Assembly (NCBI GenBank): GCA_015711755.1
Contig: JACVIY010000007.1
Coordinates: 1 to 40,022 of the forward strand
Reading direction: 5' to 3'
DNA from: Candidatus Geothermincola secundus
GTDB lineage: Bacteria; Actinomycetota; Geothermincolia; Geothermincolales; Geothermincolaceae
DNA length: 40,022 bases
Position numbers and translations under genes: made by a program. The notes under the pieces were generated by a model. That model did not search any database. It saw only the letters and a program-made list of their open reading frames with translations, and was not told the DNA's origin. Below are positions 39,974 through 40,022 of this stretch, one piece after another; positions within the stretch are counted from its first letter, which is position 1, and each line of letters starts with the position of its first letter.

Positions 39974-40022
39974 GCGGGAAACGGCGGCGTTCCGCGCCTA
40001 CGGGGCGAGGGAGAACTGTGAG

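Overview
The window reads as chromosomal DNA of a GC-rich monoderm bacterium, most likely a deep-branching, uncultivated Actinomycetota lineage (inference). The grounds are a CIRCE-controlled hrcA, a SepF/YlmG/DivIVA cell-pole block, the hit-phoH-ybeY-corC order, lspA-lgt, and a 7TMR-HD c-di-AMP phosphodiesterase. Nearly every gene is on the plus strand and packed with overlaps or gaps of a few bases.

Region 1 (1-11.1 kb) is a conserved housekeeping run. It holds the tail of a gene that may be lepA, then hemW, hrcA (with a CIRCE operator), dnaJ, rsmE, mtaB, a HIT protein, phoH, pgpH-like, ybeY and corC. Heat-shock control, rRNA and tRNA modification, ribosome and RNA quality control, and c-di-AMP turnover are encoded side by side. 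dnaK and grpE are not here.

Region 2 (11.1-23.1 kb) is the ylmDEFG-divIVA block (pgeF, PLPBP, sepF, yggT, divIVA) with acyP, mgtC and proC interleaved. It is followed by a DUF167 gene, ileS, a TraR/DksA-type zinc-finger gene, lspA, lgt and an rluD-type pseudouridine synthase. Here divIVA carries a perfect 96-bp tandem repeat, and its 3' end is duplicated just downstream.

Region 3 (23.2-34.9 kb) is the unusual part: a tightly spaced redox operon. It holds three phytoene-desaturase/RetSat-like FAD enzymes, two VAO/GlcD-type FAD oxidoreductases, a GlcF/HdrD-like CCG-domain iron-sulfur protein, a cysteine-rich 2x[4Fe-4S] protein, and an ADP-forming acyl-CoA synthetase alpha-type subunit without its ATP-grasp partner. 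It also holds two tiny membrane proteins (46 and 62 aa). Each of these directly follows one of the two closely related desaturase-like genes, and both end in the same P-x-M-P-x-R-Y-F-[VA] tail. I did not recognise this tail family. The arrangement suggests a membrane-associated oxidoreductase system acting on a CoA-activated or lipid/isoprenoid substrate; the substrate is unknown.

Region 4 (34.9-40.0 kb) has a winged-helix gene overlapping a GAF-domain gene, two minus-strand tRNA genes (Glu-CTC and Gln-CTG) with their own likely promoter and terminator, and a convergent pair: a large DUF2207 membrane protein and a LemA-family protein.
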